64,000 nucleotides of DNA from Micropterus salmoides (GCF_014851395.1 NW_024041484.1:1505015-1569014); one strand, 5' to 3'. Shown: positions 35,901 to 42,845, counted from the first letter of the stretch. Notes: generated from the sequence alone by a model not told the origin. Numbers and translations are program-made.

Positions 35901-37369
35901 AAATGGTTCCAGTCATATCTTTCAGGGAGATGCTTCTTTGTTTAAATGGGGGACTCTACCTCATCAACTGCGCCTCTTGACTGTGGGGTCCCCCAGGGAT
36001 CAATTCTTGGTCCTATTCTTTTTGCACTGTACCTCCTTCCACTTGGAATAGTTTTTAAAAAGCATGGTATCTCCTATCATCTTTATGCTGATGATTGTCA
36101 AATTTATGTGCCAATCAGAAAGCATGAAGGCAGCCCCATGACACCCCTACTTGACTGTTTAAATGACGTCAAAGCGTGGTTAGGCCAAAATTTCTTAAAA
36201 CTAAATGAGAGTAAAATAGAGATCATGCAGTTTGGCCCCACTAACTCCATGATAGACTTGGGCCCCCTCAATGACTTTGTGCATCCTGTTGTAACTAACC
36301 TTGGGGTCAAAATAGACAGTGATTTTAAACTTGACAAACAAATAAATGCGGTTGGGAAATCTAGTTTTTATCATCTTCGCCTTTTAAACCGTTTTTGTCT
36401 TTTAACAGTTTTGAACAAGCTACACATGCTTTTATTTCTTCTTGTTTAGACTACTGTAATGCACTTTATATCGTTATAAATCACAACGCACTTTCAAACT
36501 TACAGTTAGTCCAAAATTCTGCAGCACGTCTTTTAACAGGAACCAAAAAGCGCGGTCATATAACTCCACTTCTTGCCTCATTGCACTGGCTTCCTGTTCG
36601 TTTTAGGATTGATTTTAAGATTTTATTGTTTGTTTTTAAAGCTGTGAATGAACTGGCTCCAACATATATCTCGGACCTCATCCAAATTTATACGCCAGTG
36701 CGGTCACTGAGGTCAGAGGGCCAGCTCCAGCTTGCGGTCTCCAGGACAAGACTTAAAACTTGGGGGGACAGGGCCTTTTCTGTGGTTGGACCTAAACTCT
36801 GGAACGCTCTGCCCCTCCATGTCCGAACAGCCCCTACAGTTGAGTGTTTTAAGTCTTGTCTAAAGACACATTTTTATTCTTTGGCTTTTAACTCCGTGTG
36901 AGTTGTGTGGTCCTCTGATGTCTTTTGTTGTTTTACTGTATTTTAGTATTTAAACCTGATGCTCTTATTCTGTTTTAACAAAATTTTATATTAATTGTTT
37001 TGTATGTTTGAGTCTTCTGTGCAGCACTTTGGTAACTTTGTGTTTGTAAAATGTGCTATAGAAATAAAGTAGATTGGATAAGACAAGTTGGTCTATTTTT
37101 GTTAACCAGTCATTTCAATACAGAGGTGTGACTCAAATGAAACCAGATACTTTCAAAACTGAGTGCGACATTTGAGATGCAAGTTGTGTTGAAAGGCAAC
37201 TGAACGCTGCATTAATATTTGACATTCCTCCCTCTTCCTGTGTGTCCTGCCTGCAGGTCGTGTGGGTCTTTGGAAGGACATCTTCACAGTGTCTATGAAT
37301 GAAAAATTTGATGCGACGTACAGACAGAAGATGGGCAAATCCAACCTGACCTTTGACTTCTGTCTGTGA
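5743..37369 (+). CDS. sult4a1: Sulfotransferase 4A1, seven exons, with a one-base deletion in exon 4
   Basis: Gene span from start to stop codon. SULT4A1 is a highly conserved cytosolic, brain-enriched member of the SULT family with no firmly established substrate. Exons are 5743-5911, 16380-16510, 18836-18916, 19429-19554, 19701-19795, 29896-30034 and 37257-37369. Their sum is 854 nt; adding the single base missing in exon 4 gives 855 nt, i.e. 284 residues, the family length. Visible motifs are the PAPS loop TYPKSGTS (about residues 51-58, without the Trp usual in other SULTs, as known for SULT4A1), the catalytic-His segment KSHLPYRF, the PAPS motif RNPKD (broken here), and the C-terminal GRVGLWKDIF. 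As written, the frame ends at TGA 19501-19503. This could be a sequence error or a real null allele; everything else looks intact. Confidence 0.93.
5960..8060. other. sult4a1 intron 1, first part: no recognised feature
   Basis: About 2.1 kb of intronic sequence. The open stretch at 7567-7833 does not resemble a protein I know and is probably chance or an old repeat. No RNA gene or mobile element with recognisable ends was found. Confidence 0.4.
8069..8958. mobile_element. TTAA-flanked non-autonomous DNA transposon (Kolobok- or piggyBac-like)
   Basis: The left end reads TTAA then AGGTGCCGTAGAATGG. The right end, reverse-complemented, reads TTAA then AGGTGATGTAGAATAC. Both ends therefore carry related terminal inverted repeats next to TTAA. 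No transposase is visible, so it is non-autonomous. A long perfect hairpin lies near its centre. The TTAA target and the AGG start suggest Kolobok or piggyBac; the superfamily is inferred. A hAT element is inserted exactly at its right end. Confidence 0.6.
8453..8490. repeat. Perfect 17-bp hairpin with 4-nt loop
   Basis: The arm TCAGTTGCTAGCATCTG (8453-8469) and its exact complement (8474-8490) are separated by CTAA. It sits near the middle of the TTAA element, so it is probably part of a foldback-like transposon body. Confidence 0.85.
8965..9837. mobile_element. Non-autonomous hAT element with 8-bp target duplication
   Basis: The element starts TAGGGTGACCAGA and ends TCTGGTCACCATA, its imperfect complement. 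It is flanked by exact 8-bp copies of CTTTAACA (8957-8964 and 9838-9845). An 8-bp duplication with short terminal inverted repeats is the hAT signature. At 873 bp and without a transposase frame it must have been moved in trans. The left target copy includes the last bases of the neighbouring TTAA element. A truncated copy of the same family starts at 57862. Confidence 0.8.
9846..10485. other. Intron 1 unique-looking sequence with a CA repeat
   Basis: No gene was found. A (CA)n microsatellite of about 26 bp is at 10214-10239. The rest shows no recognisable element. Confidence 0.45.
10495..10602 (-). mobile_element. Second short LINE/SINE tail insertion with 9-bp target duplication
   Basis: This is the same family as 4614-4716: the minus strand reads CTGTCCAGGGTGTACCC and ends in a TGGA tail. 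It is flanked by exact CGAACATTG copies (10486-10494 and 10603-10611). It begins several bases further 5' (ACTGGCGACCTGTCC), so the two copies are independent 5' truncations. Confidence 0.75.
10686..11170. repeat. Dispersed repeat of unresolved family
   Basis: Purine-rich sequence beginning near GGACCCAAGTGCAGAAC followed by TTTATTAAGAAAT. A similar start, GGAACCCAAAAGCAGAC followed by TATTTATTAG, occurs at 20520-20575. This resembles a common fish repeat class, but I cannot assign a family from sequence alone. Confidence 0.35.
11198..12184. mobile_element. Terminal-inverted-repeat DNA element, non-autonomous
   Basis: The left end GGGGTTCCTGTTTCAGAGA is matched by the right end, reverse-complemented as GGGCCCTGTTTCAGACA. 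Sub-terminal segments (AACTCTGAG on one side, CTCAGAGTTT on the other) are also inverted. There is no transposase. The ends resemble PIF/Harbinger-type fish MITEs, but a clear 3-bp duplication was not seen. A V-SINE tail is embedded at 11530-11600. Confidence 0.5.
11530..11600 (+). repeat. V-SINE 3' tail fragment
   Basis: TACTTTGAGTGGTTGGAAAG followed by ACTAGAAAGGCACTATACAA is the conserved 3' core of V-superfamily SINEs. The more complete copy at 25499-25722 ends in the same way. Confidence 0.6.
12350..12890 (-). pseudogene. Decayed Tc1-type transposon, transposase remnants
   Basis: Minus-strand translation gives FLFLHDNALMHKANSMKKW, corresponding to the second catalytic Asp region of Tc1 transposases (usually HDNAPxH). 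The plus strand also shows the pattern of this family around 12380-12480 and 12600-12720. Many stops and indels and no intact ends show that it is old. Only the middle and C-terminal coding region is recognisable. Confidence 0.55.
12900..14080. other. Intron 1 sequence with no recognised feature
   Basis: About 1.2 kb of AT-rich intronic DNA with short open frames that match nothing I know. A short TAGCTAGCTAGC run occurs near 13650. Confidence 0.4.
14085..14190 (-). mobile_element. LINE 3' tail fragment ending in a tetranucleotide repeat
   Basis: On the minus strand the sequence ends GACAATAAAGCTATCTATCT. An AATAAAG signal followed by a short tandem tail is typical of CR1/L2-group LINE 3' ends. 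Only about 100 bp is recognisable. Confidence 0.45.
15140..15610 (-). mobile_element. LINE 3' piece (ORF2 C-terminal trace and 3' end)
   Basis: The minus strand translates to MMNSTVMYRAMVAWKALPEH followed by IHHKNSKTCFKMH, resembling the C-terminus of a LINE ORF2 (W-x-LP motif). The end nearest 15140 reads AGCTAATGGGGATCCTAATA on the minus strand, a known style of fish LINE 3' terminus with a CCTAATAAGT signal. It is 5'-truncated and broken by stops. Confidence 0.5.
16380..16510 (+). CDS. sult4a1: sult4a1 exon 2
   Basis: The acceptor CTCCTTATAG ends at 16379 and the donor GTAATG starts at 16511. The phase-1 join completes Gly of YPKSGTSLLQEVVYL. The exon encodes QGADPDEIGLMNIDEQLPVL and EYPQPGLDIIQ, characteristic of SULT4A1. 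Confidence 0.94.
16843..18150 (+). pseudogene. Tc1-type transposon, decayed
   Basis: The left end CAGTATCTCACAAAAATGAG and a degraded right end (AAGGGGTGTCTTCACTTCGT at 18130-18149) are inverted. Between them are matching inner stretches, with ACACTGTTATACAAGCTGTA near the right copy. Plus-strand pieces in several frames include MAPHGEELSEDLKK (from 17200), RHIHRLSLGNRCMSAASIAA (17350), and SPDLNPIEHLWGVLKRKVEE with the catalytic Glu (17708). Much of the central transposase is missing and the frame is broken repeatedly. Confidence 0.8.
18836..18916 (+). CDS. sult4a1: sult4a1 exon 3 (catalytic-His segment)
   Basis: The acceptor TTTCCACAG ends at 18835 and the donor GTCAGT begins at 18917. It encodes 27 residues, ELTSPRLIKSHLPYRFLPTA onward. 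The His of KSHLP is at the position of the SULT catalytic base. The exon is phase 0 at both ends. Confidence 0.93.
19429..19554 (+). CDS. sult4a1: sult4a1 exon 4, carrying a one-base deletion
   Basis: The acceptor TCTTCTAG ends at 19428 and the donor GTAAGT starts at 19555. The first codons give VIYMARN. Then AACC-AAAGG at 19447-19454 lacks one C compared with the codons needed for RNPKD, shifting the frame. A second frame then reads DLVVSYYQFHRSLRTMSYRG to MNDK and ends in phase 1, matching exon 5. The shifted frame stops at 19501-19503. The motif hit is the PAPS 3'-phosphate-binding signature. Confidence 0.92.
19677..19696 (+). repeat. (TC)n tract acting as polypyrimidine tract
   Basis: A run of TC dinucleotides ends four bases before the exon 5 acceptor of sult4a1 and provides its polypyrimidine tract. 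Being a microsatellite it may vary in length between individuals. Confidence 0.8.
19701..19795 (+). CDS. sult4a1: sult4a1 exon 5
   Basis: The exon follows a pyrimidine-rich tract with an (TC)n run and an AAAG acceptor ending at 19700. It encodes LGYGSWFEHVQEFWEHRM and then LFLKYEDMYK, ending before GTAACG. Intron 4 is only 146 nt long. Confidence 0.93.
20510..20930. repeat. G-rich dispersed repeat, family unresolved
   Basis: The block starts like 10686-11170 (GGAACCCAAAAGCAGACGGG) and continues with G-rich, GGCTGG-containing sequence. It has no coding sense in either strand that I recognise. Assignment to the same family is tentative. Confidence 0.3.
20931..21825. other. sult4a1 intron 5 sequence, no recognised feature
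   Basis: About 900 bp without exon, RNA gene or element ends that I can identify. Confidence 0.4.
21826..22000. repeat. Two ~137-bp-spaced repeat units
   Basis: AATGCCGATTGTCGCAAATT (21831-21850, continuing TGCATCACACCT) recurs as ATGCCCGTTGTCACTAATTT (21969-21988, continuing GCATCATACCT). This suggests a short tandem array of a dispersed repeat with units of roughly 137 bp. Confidence 0.5.
22590..22765 (+). mobile_element. LINE ORF2 C-terminal fragment
   Basis: Plus-strand translation includes GEAAFSCDAAHGWSQLPDDL followed by KCTPTLAAFKSK. This is the end of a LINE reverse transcriptase ORF (AFS..A...WN.LP..L motif). A stop follows at once; only a short fragment remains. Confidence 0.5.
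22895..23215. repeat. Degenerate tandem duplication, period about 200 bp
   Basis: TCTGATCAGAACAAGAGATC (22941) and TCTGATCAAAAGATGAGATC (23137) begin two related stretches that share CTTAAATAAGT, ATTTAA and TCTCC in order. CTCAGGAG also precedes each. The family is not recognised. Confidence 0.55.
23216..23740. other. Intron 5 sequence, no recognised feature
   Basis: AT-rich stretch in which TTTTACTCAAGTACTTTACT (23260-23279) has a partial inverted counterpart near 23650 (TTTACTTGAGTAAAATTTTG). This suggests the ends of a small inverted-repeat element, but no target duplication was established. Confidence 0.35.
23747..24000. mobile_element. hAT-like MITE (CAG-type ends)
   Basis: It begins CAGTGGTTGGCAATAGGCGG and ends CTTATTTTCTGACCCCTG, whose complement starts CAGGGGTCAGAAAA. 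The ends resemble Charlie-type hAT termini. No perfect 8-bp duplication was seen. A related copy is at 30547-30790. Confidence 0.5.
24365..24560 (-). mobile_element. tRNA-derived SINE
   Basis: On the minus strand the sequence has an A-box-like TGGTGCAATGGATAAGAC and a B-box-like GGTTCAATTCC about 35 bp later, followed by a body ending TTTGGATAAAAGCGTCAGGT. This order (tRNA-like head, tail) is that of a SINE, not a tRNA gene. I do not assign a named family. Confidence 0.6.
24561..25495. other. Intron 5 sequence, no recognised feature
   Basis: About 930 bp with short chance open frames only. Confidence 0.4.
25499..25722 (+). mobile_element. V-SINE (tRNA-derived, AFC-like)
   Basis: A tRNA-like head with B box GGTTTGATCCC (about 25549) is followed by TGCATGTCAAAGTGTCTTTG, GCCATCAGTGTGTGAATGGG and the conserved tail TGCTTTGAGTGATCGAAAGA. 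This order matches V-superfamily SINEs known from percomorph fish. The A-box region is eroded. Confidence 0.7.
25723..26775. other. Intron 5 sequence, no recognised feature
   Basis: About 1.05 kb of AT-rich DNA without a gene or element that I can identify. Confidence 0.35.
26780..27085 (+). mobile_element. LINE reverse-transcriptase fragment
   Basis: Broken plus-strand frames read ILVLLDISAAFEKIDHEILL then WVGISGHFFYWFKS and a trace of GCHKVPFWVQ. These are the RT palm motif (LLDxSAAFDTxDH), the thumb-side F..YL stretch and the GVPQGSVLGP motif of L2/Rex1-like LINEs. It is a short, degenerate internal fragment. Confidence 0.6.
27086..27365. other. Intron 5 AT-rich sequence, no feature
   Basis: Short AT-rich stretch with ATT/TTA runs between a LINE fragment and a hAT-like piece. 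Confidence 0.35.
27366..27757 (-). mobile_element. hAT-like element end with BED-type N-terminal coding trace
   Basis: On the minus strand the end reads CAGGGCTGAAACGATTCATC, a hAT/Ac-style terminus. Inside it, MMALFAKWVEDRKQRGTKEK followed by VSKVWDYFKVKK resembles the start of a ZBED/hAT transposase. The rest of the transposase is absent. Confidence 0.45.
27900..28305 (-). mobile_element. Second hAT-like terminus fragment
   Basis: On the minus strand the right end reads AGGGGTGCAACAACTAATCG and continues with ATCGATTATT, similar in style to the neighbouring hAT-like terminus at 27757 but diverged. A Tc1 transposase piece begins directly beyond it at about 28300. Confidence 0.4.
28288..29360 (-). 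pseudogene. Decayed Tc1-type transposon, C-terminal transposase
   Basis: Minus-strand frame 28620-28288 reads MMVWGCIKAHGMGELHVCQG, then LFQQDNARPHSNRATTAWL with the second catalytic Asp, and SPDLSPIEIVLRIKRR with the Glu. Upstream (28625-28760) VLWSDEST and VFWNKQRQVLCAKDE occur in shifted frames, giving the first Asp. The part from 28800 to 29360 is the non-coding or very decayed 5' side. The transposase start and the left end are lost where it abuts a hAT-like terminus. Confidence 0.6.
29813..29875. repeat. (TAA)n microsatellite
   Basis: TAATAATAATAATAATA runs, slightly interrupted, lie just upstream of the acceptor of sult4a1 exon 6. Confidence 0.75.
29896..30034 (+). CDS. sult4a1: sult4a1 exon 6
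   Basis: The acceptor CTATCCAG ends at 29895 and the donor GTGAGT starts at 30035. It encodes DLGTLVEQLARFLGVSCDKA through CNQLIEQCGNSEALSICR plus one base. It lies 10.1 kb beyond exon 5, after many repeats. Confidence 0.94.
30547..30790. mobile_element. hAT-like MITE, second copy
   Basis: It shares CCAGCAATAATATCTG, AGCCAGATTGCTTTGATAGC and CTTCCTCTTAAGTGATTGTG with 23747-24000, in the same order and orientation. Its right end is lost after about 30790. Confidence 0.5.
30925..32133 (-). mobile_element. Tc1-type transposon with recognisable TIRs
   Basis: The ends are inverted: TACACTCACCTAAAGGATTA on the left and its complement TAATCCTTTAGGTGAGTGTA on the right, each flanked by TA. The TA target duplication and roughly 1.2-kb length are those of a Tc1/mariner element. 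The terminal repeats are nearly identical, so the copy is not ancient. The transposase is on the minus strand and broken. Confidence 0.85.
30945..31986 (-). pseudogene. Tc1 transposase, broken by one stop and two frameshifts
   Basis: The start MGKKGDLSNFERGMVVGARR (ATG at 31986-31984) begins the N-terminal helix-turn-helix domain. An in-frame TGA lies at 31851-31849. A frame change follows to the long frame 31825-30977, containing AWSDESRF (first Asp), YFQQDNAPCHKA (second Asp) and SPDLNPIEHLWDVVE (Glu). A second frame change near 31065 leads to SIWANISKECFQHLVESMPR and the C-terminus. All three catalytic residues are kept, so the element has been silent for only a moderate time. Confidence 0.85.
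32140..32845. other. Intron 6 AT-rich sequence, no feature
   Basis: Strongly AT-rich with A-runs. No exon or element ends were identified. Confidence 0.4.
32850..33900. repeat. Possible PIF/Harbinger-like element, unproven
   Basis: The region contains GTTGATTTACGAAAGGGTTG and, at 33174, a short frame MAAVIVARRRHSLNERK read across a frame slip that recalls the start of fish Harbinger proteins. A 19-bp perfect inverted repeat (33472-33490 and 33608-33626) lies within it. No terminal repeats or transposase core were confirmed, so the assignment is weak. Confidence 0.25.
33472..33626. repeat. 19-bp perfect inverted repeat with 117-nt loop
   Basis: TTCATCCAGCCAGAGGGAA at 33472-33490 is exactly complementary to 33608-33626. 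The loop is GC-rich compared with the flanks. Confidence 0.8.
34410..34500. repeat. Repeat unit shared with 39225-39300
   Basis: CTGCCTGTAAATGAAGAATT and then GCAACATGCTGCTGAAAAGA correspond to CTGCCTGTAAGTGAGGAATA and GCAACACCCTGCTGTTGAAA at 39241-39300. The copy here is in sult4a1 intron 6, the other is in the gene's 3' flank. Confidence 0.5.
35050..37078 (+). pseudogene. L2-like LINE, 5'-truncated, reverse transcriptase to 3' end
   Basis: Plus-strand ORF2 translation contains NYRPISKLPFLSKTLEK, LVLLDLTAAFDTVDHTIIL (RT palm Asp), GVPQGSILGPILFALYL and YHLYADDCQIY (catalytic ADD), then CLDYCNALY, LHWLPVRFRIDFKILLFVFK and LWNALPLHVRTA. The frame is interrupted by one TAA at 35943-35945 and a frameshift near 36400-36440; otherwise it is open from 34872 to 36901. 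The endonuclease is missing through 5' truncation. The 3' end is GTGCTATAGAAATAAAG with a short ATTGGATA tail near 37075. It sits 180 bp before sult4a1 exon 7. Confidence 0.88.
37257..37369 (+). CDS. sult4a1: sult4a1 exon 7 (C-terminus and stop)
   Basis: The acceptor CTGCCTGCAG ends at 37256. The phase-1 join gives GRVGLWKDIFTVSMNEKF and ends in MGKSNLTFDFCL with TGA at 37367-37369. The GRVGLWKDIF segment corresponds to the C-terminal PAPS-contact region of SULTs in its SULT4A1 form. Confidence 0.94.
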
Positions 37370-38439
37370 GGGGCCCCTGACCCCGCCCTCCCCCTGTACC
37401 GCCTCCCTACTCTCCTCTCCACTGATCTACTTCAGTACAGTCGACAAGTGCACACTTCCTGCCAAAAGCCATGCTCTTACATCTCCATTCAGTCAATCAG
37501 TCTGACAGTGGGATTACACTACAAGCCTCAAGTCATCAAAAAACCCTCCCTTGTGGACTGATAAATCCAGACTTAGCAGGAATCTATTGAAATTTCTCAA
37601 TCAATATTCAAACCAAACCTCTCTCAACCCCTGCCTCCACAGTTTGTTCCCACTGCTGTGTATGTGTACAAACCAAGCAGGGTTCCACCCGTATGGGTTT
37701 TTAGGGGCACATACGTTCAATACAGGGAGCTATGTGCGGATAATTATAACTGAAATACACAGAAAATCACATGTCAATAAGGGAAAAAACGCCACTTCAG
37801 TCGTTACACTTTTTATGTAATGATTATCTTTCTTCTGGGCAAAGTTGCTCTGTCTGTTATTTGCCTGTCCAGAAGGGCCTGGTTATGCTAGAAAAAAAGC
37901 AGCTAGTAGAAAGTGTTGTCTGACCACATCTAAAGTCAAACGTGTTTATATCTGTTCCAAATGGTAACATTCAAAAGGTAGTTTTGGCGTCTGGTCTGTT
38001 TTTCCCGTGCGATGCAGCTAGCATGTAAACACTCTCTCTACTCTCTCACCACTGAGTTTCAATTCTCCAGATTATTCCCCCCACATGATGAAATATCACA
38101 ATCTGTCCATCCACTATAGCTATTAGAAACAGTATCACTGCTGTTCGCGATTGAGTTTTTTATATTACGTACTTATTCCACAAATTTAGCCAGTTGTGTT
38201 TAAACAGAGAGCGAGAGAGGCGGCACAATTGTCAGATAGCTCTTCCTCCTGTCTGAACCCGGAGTGAGATCACTTTCTCTTGGGGACCCTACTGAAGCCC
38301 CTATTGCCCTTAACAACTCAGGTCGCACTTCTCGAAGGGGTTCGTAGGCTCTCTGGACTGGCTCTTAGGACAGTGTGAGGAGCTCAGACAGTTAGCTTTC
38401 AATGTGCAGTTAAACTGAAAGGAGCAAATTCCATTCATC

Positions 38440-38570
38440 TTTTAATGATGCTTGGAAGTCTCCATGTGGACATACTCCAAGCAGGTCCAGCTGGGAGAGG
38501 ACCCTGGGGCAGACCCAGAACATGCTGGAGGGTTGTATATCACACCTGGCCTGCTTCCACAGAGAGATAT
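38440..38570 (+). mobile_element. RTE/Rex3-type LINE 3' fragment
   Basis: CTGGGAGAGGACCCTGGGGC, AGACCCAGAACATGCTGGAG and CACCTGGCCTGCTTCC follow the pattern of the conserved 3' coding end of fish RTE-like LINEs. A related piece is at 49640-49830. Family naming is tentative. Confidence 0.4.
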
Positions 38571-39224
38571 GTAACGACTGCTTTACTTATTCTGTGATTG
38601 CCTTTATATTCTAATCTATGTGTTTGACCAGGAGCCTAGGAGGACACCAGTATATAGGGTGCATCATAAATCCTATAGGGTTCAGCTGAGGAGTGGTGAA
38701 ACTCTTTTGCCCTGATGTGTTTGCTCTAACAAGAGGGAGAGGAAGGGCCATTTTGGCCTACTTGGGCTGATCACAAGGAGACTATGCTCAAGCTTACCTT
38801 CTAGAGGGTAATGAGTCCTGAACAGGTAGTGTAAAGTGGGTTTTTTCTGCAGCTGCTGGAAACAAGGTTGATGATTGCGGTGACATTGAACCAAAATAGT
38901 GAAGTTGCAAGCTTGAAAACCAAAACAATATCTAAAAGATGCTGAAACGCTCCTAGAGTTGGGGGGAACAGTTTTTTTTTATTTAAGTCATGCATTCACT
39001 TTGACTTGTGATTTGCAGTGTTTATCAGCCACAAATATCTGTACGAAACCTCAGATATTCTCTTCGATGATTCAGGATGTCAGGTGGATAGACCCTCTGA
39101 AACATTTACACCATCATGAGACACTAACCTCTCCAGAGAAGCCAAGGTTAATGAAACTATTTTATGGTCAGTAGCGCTATAGGTGAGGCCACACACACCT
39201 GGTGGTGTTGTGGTGTTGGTGGGG

Positions 39225-39300
39225 AAACTGGAACACATTACTGCCTGTAAGTGAGGAATAAACTTACCCAGCAACACCCTGCTGTTGAAAAGATGTTGGA
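39225..39300. repeat. Second copy of the 34.4-kb repeat unit
   Basis: It aligns with 34440-34490 over about 55 bp including GCTGTTGAAAAGATG. Family unknown. Confidence 0.45.
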
Positions 39301-40399
39301 AAGGCATTAGGCACGATGGCTGATTAAGACTTATCTACAGTTCTAAAATGCCTATGGATGTCACAAGTTACAGATGTGATGGATATCTTCTAACTAAAGA
39401 ACTTACACAGATAACAATAGCCATTTCTGCCCTTTAGTTTGTCAAACCGATATATTAGTCTAACCACTTGTCTGGATGCCGCAGTGGCTCATAGTCAGGT
39501 AGACGCTTGGAAGGTAACTGTAAGAGGGTAAGCCAAACCAGTAGGGACGTCTATCACGCAGCTCAGTTTCACAGCTGAGACACTGTTAGATGATCATTGT
39601 GCTGCAGTGCAGCCTCCATCACTGGTTGTCACTGGACACTTATGTACAATCTGTATGTGAGTGTGTGTCTGAGAGAGACAGAAAGAGGTAGAAAGAGAGT
39701 TATATCTTACGTTTGTACCTCCATAATGTATCATGGCTCTCAGACTGACCTACATATCAAATTCAAGGTTTCATCAATGATCTTTAAAACCACCATATGT
39801 AGAATAACGTATGATAAAAATGTGTAACTCTTCAGTGATAGTGTCAAAGATAACGCTGTGTTAGCATCTGATGCTGAGATTAATGGGCTGAAAGCAAAGA
39901 CGGCTGCAGGATTTTCGCCTTACTCTGAAACAAAAGCTTACACAATCAGAATCAATTCTTATTGATCACATAAAAAATCTACAAATAATGTCACTCCTAA
40001 ACACTTTGCTTTAAAAAAAGTTTTAACTGGTATTTTGTGTACAACCATGGTGGTTACCTTGTCAGCATTTGAAACAATCTGCTGCGCTGTATTTACTGTA
40101 CATCATAAAATAGAAACCCTCTGGTGGTTAAGATGAGCAGCTGCTGCTCAGTTGCAGATACAGCTGTGCCAAACACTGTTGAAAGTATATAATGTATTTT
40201 CTCCCAGGTATAAAGGCATTTTTAGACCCTCATCTTTAATGTAGACAAACATTTAAACCTTGTCATTATTTTCTCTTTTTTAGTTTGTTTTGTTTGGAGA
40301 GTAAAAATGTGATAATTCAAAAGATATGATGTGTACACAAAGATATACATATATACAGAGACACGTAAAGCTGTATATACATGAATAAAAAATAAAGCC

Positions 40400-42840
40400 T
40401 GTGCAGGAGAGGTAGAAAGCCAAAAACTTATGCAAAGGCCTCTTCTAAATACTCAAGGCGACATAAACAGGATTACATAAATCAACAAGACATGACAGAG
40501 CTCTGTAAATAACACCGAGGACACGGAGAGGTAACTCTGCTAAACTTACATCAACACCACAGAGCTCCATCAGATTTCCCTCAGGATGGTTAAGACAGCT
40601 AGTTAAGAGAAGTGATGAGTGTGTTTGTTTTGATAGTAAAATCTCACACATGGCTAGATAAATCTGCCCAGGGACCCCTCCCAACCACATGTTGCAATTC
40701 AGAAAACACATTATTGTGACACTTAAGTCTTAAAACTACAAGAAAAGATAATAATGCAAGACCCACCTTAGTTAATATTAATATTATTTCCTATATGAAT
40801 TAGCTGTTGATCAAATTACATACAACACACTTACACAGAGTGAACTTAGGTGCCATTATTTTTACGTGTTTCATAATCAGATTCCTTCCTAATGTAATTT
40901 TAATACACTTGTTTACACGTGGCCACATTCACACTCTGTTAGCTACATCACAAATCTGCTTACAGTCCATCTCGGTGTTCCCAGCTACATGCAAATTAGA
41001 GTTGGCTCTACTTCAGCCCAGAGGGGGGTGGTAATGCACCTGAAACTGTTTGGTACACTTTGCATGTGGCAGGAAGAACAATGGCAGGCTTCGGTTGCCA
41101 GACCATGTACAGGTATTTCAACAGACTATTGGCGTAGTTACACTTCAGGAGAATAAAGACTGACTATGCGTGTTAGAGAAATGGATGTATTCACACCTAT
41201 TAAACACCTGCATCTCAAACCACCTCCCATGGTGGTTGGATTTCAGTCCATATCTAATACTTCTTGGATGCATTTACACGTTGCTTTTTAGCTATCAAAT
41301 AGCTAACTGAGTCACCCAAGATGTATGGAGTGCATAAGTGGAAATGGGGCTCTGGGGAACTGATTGGTGATCCACACACTCTTTTTCCTGTGTGAACCAG
41401 ACTACACATTCCCACTGACTAGTGAACAGTGTGTTTCTCTTTGTTTATCTTGGTTTTCTCAGAAATGTCAGGTTAGGGCTGCAGGAGAGGAGAGAGCAGC
41501 GTATTATTAACCCATAACCAGCATTAACTGTGTTCTGCTACTCACTGTAGTGTCACCACAGCAACGGCATCTGGAGTCAGACTATCCACCTGAGGCATCT
41601 CTAACAACCAGTCTAGCATCCCCTCCTCTTTCTCTATTGCCACAATGGTTTCCAGTCAGCAGATCAGTCCCTGCCCTCTGCCAGACACTTGTGAATGTCT
41701 TTATTGTGTGGATGTAAACAACAACCTCAGCACACACTCGTCACGCCGCCTCTTTCACGGCTGCTCATTCTTTCTTTTCATTGTTCTTTCTTCTCGCTGT
41801 CACTCTGTTTACAGCCGTTGGCAAGGCTTCAGCTGCCCCTCTCCACTTTTATGGTTTGTTTGGGTTTTTATACATGCCTGTCTCTGTTTCTTGGGTGTCT
41901 TGCGTTGTATTTTACATGCTTTGCTTGCTGGTTTATTAATAAAGGTATGTCTTCAGGCAGTATCTGATTACTGTGTGTTTAGTGTTGTCAACATGCTGCT
42001 ATCAGGTGAGATGGAAGTTTTAGATTGTTGCTGCCATGAAATGCAGGCTGGTAACAGAAATTAAGCACAGCACAACCATAAGGGGATTCTGGGTAGGCAA
42101 TCATCAGGTAGTACATGAACATCCATAAAGAAATACTCTTACACTACAGCACTACTTATCAACCACAAACGCTTAAGGTAAGGGTGTGAACACACCTGCA
42201 TATGTACTTTAGATGAGCTGTAATGACATGAGACGTAAGTCTTCATGGGCCCTTATGCTTTTCTCAAGCATGTTTTTTGGCCGTGGTGAAAGAAGATACA
42301 AAATCTCTCCCTTCTGTCGAAAGATTGAAAGAAGAAATAATAGAAACTTCTTACAAATGAAAAGTTTAATTCATAAGCAAAAATGCAGCCTTTGCACATG
42401 CAAACACTGACAGAATAGCCTGATTATGCAGTATATTACACTATTGGAATATCATTACTGATACGAATGATTAAAGTGTGAACAGAACTTCAATGAATTG
42501 TATTTTGGATGCTCATTATATATATTTTAAATATTAATAATCAGCTATAGTTGTTTAATGGATGGAATGGAATGGAATGAACAATTATAAAGCAGAATCA
42601 AATGAATAAATCAGAATTAGAACTCAACTAAAATAGATGCAATTAAGTATAGTACTGCAGTAAATATACTCAGTTGTTTTCCACCACTTTTTTCGGTTGC
42701 TACCCTTTATTTAATGTCCGTCCTGTTATCGAACACTTCAAAGAGAAACATACATTCTGTTTTTTGCATCCATGGTGACCAGATAACTGACAAAAGCAGG
42801 TGGAGGCAACAAAACCAACCTGTGTTAACAGCTGATTCAT
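40400..42840. other. Intergenic region between sult4a1 and efcab6
   Basis: No exon was recognised. The longest open frame (41645-42064) is not protein-like. The stretch 41640-41900 is pyrimidine-rich. A (CA)n microsatellite at 42846-42880 lies just upstream of the first efcab6 exon. Confidence 0.4.
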
Positions 42841-42845
42841 CTCTC

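Larger units (their letters stand above)
37370..40400 (+). other. sult4a1 3' UTR and flank with candidate polyadenylation signals
   Basis: No further coding exon follows the stop. AATAAA occurs at 39257-39262 and twice at 40384-40396; which one ends the sult4a1 transcript cannot be told. A decayed RTE-type LINE piece is at 38440-38570 and a repeat unit at 39225-39300. Confidence 0.4.

Noticed and set aside
41645..42064. 139-codon plus-strand open frame between sult4a1 and efcab6
   Set aside because: Composition is hydrophobic/Cys-rich from pyrimidine-rich DNA, with no recognisable domain, no splice context and a second overlapping frame of similar quality.
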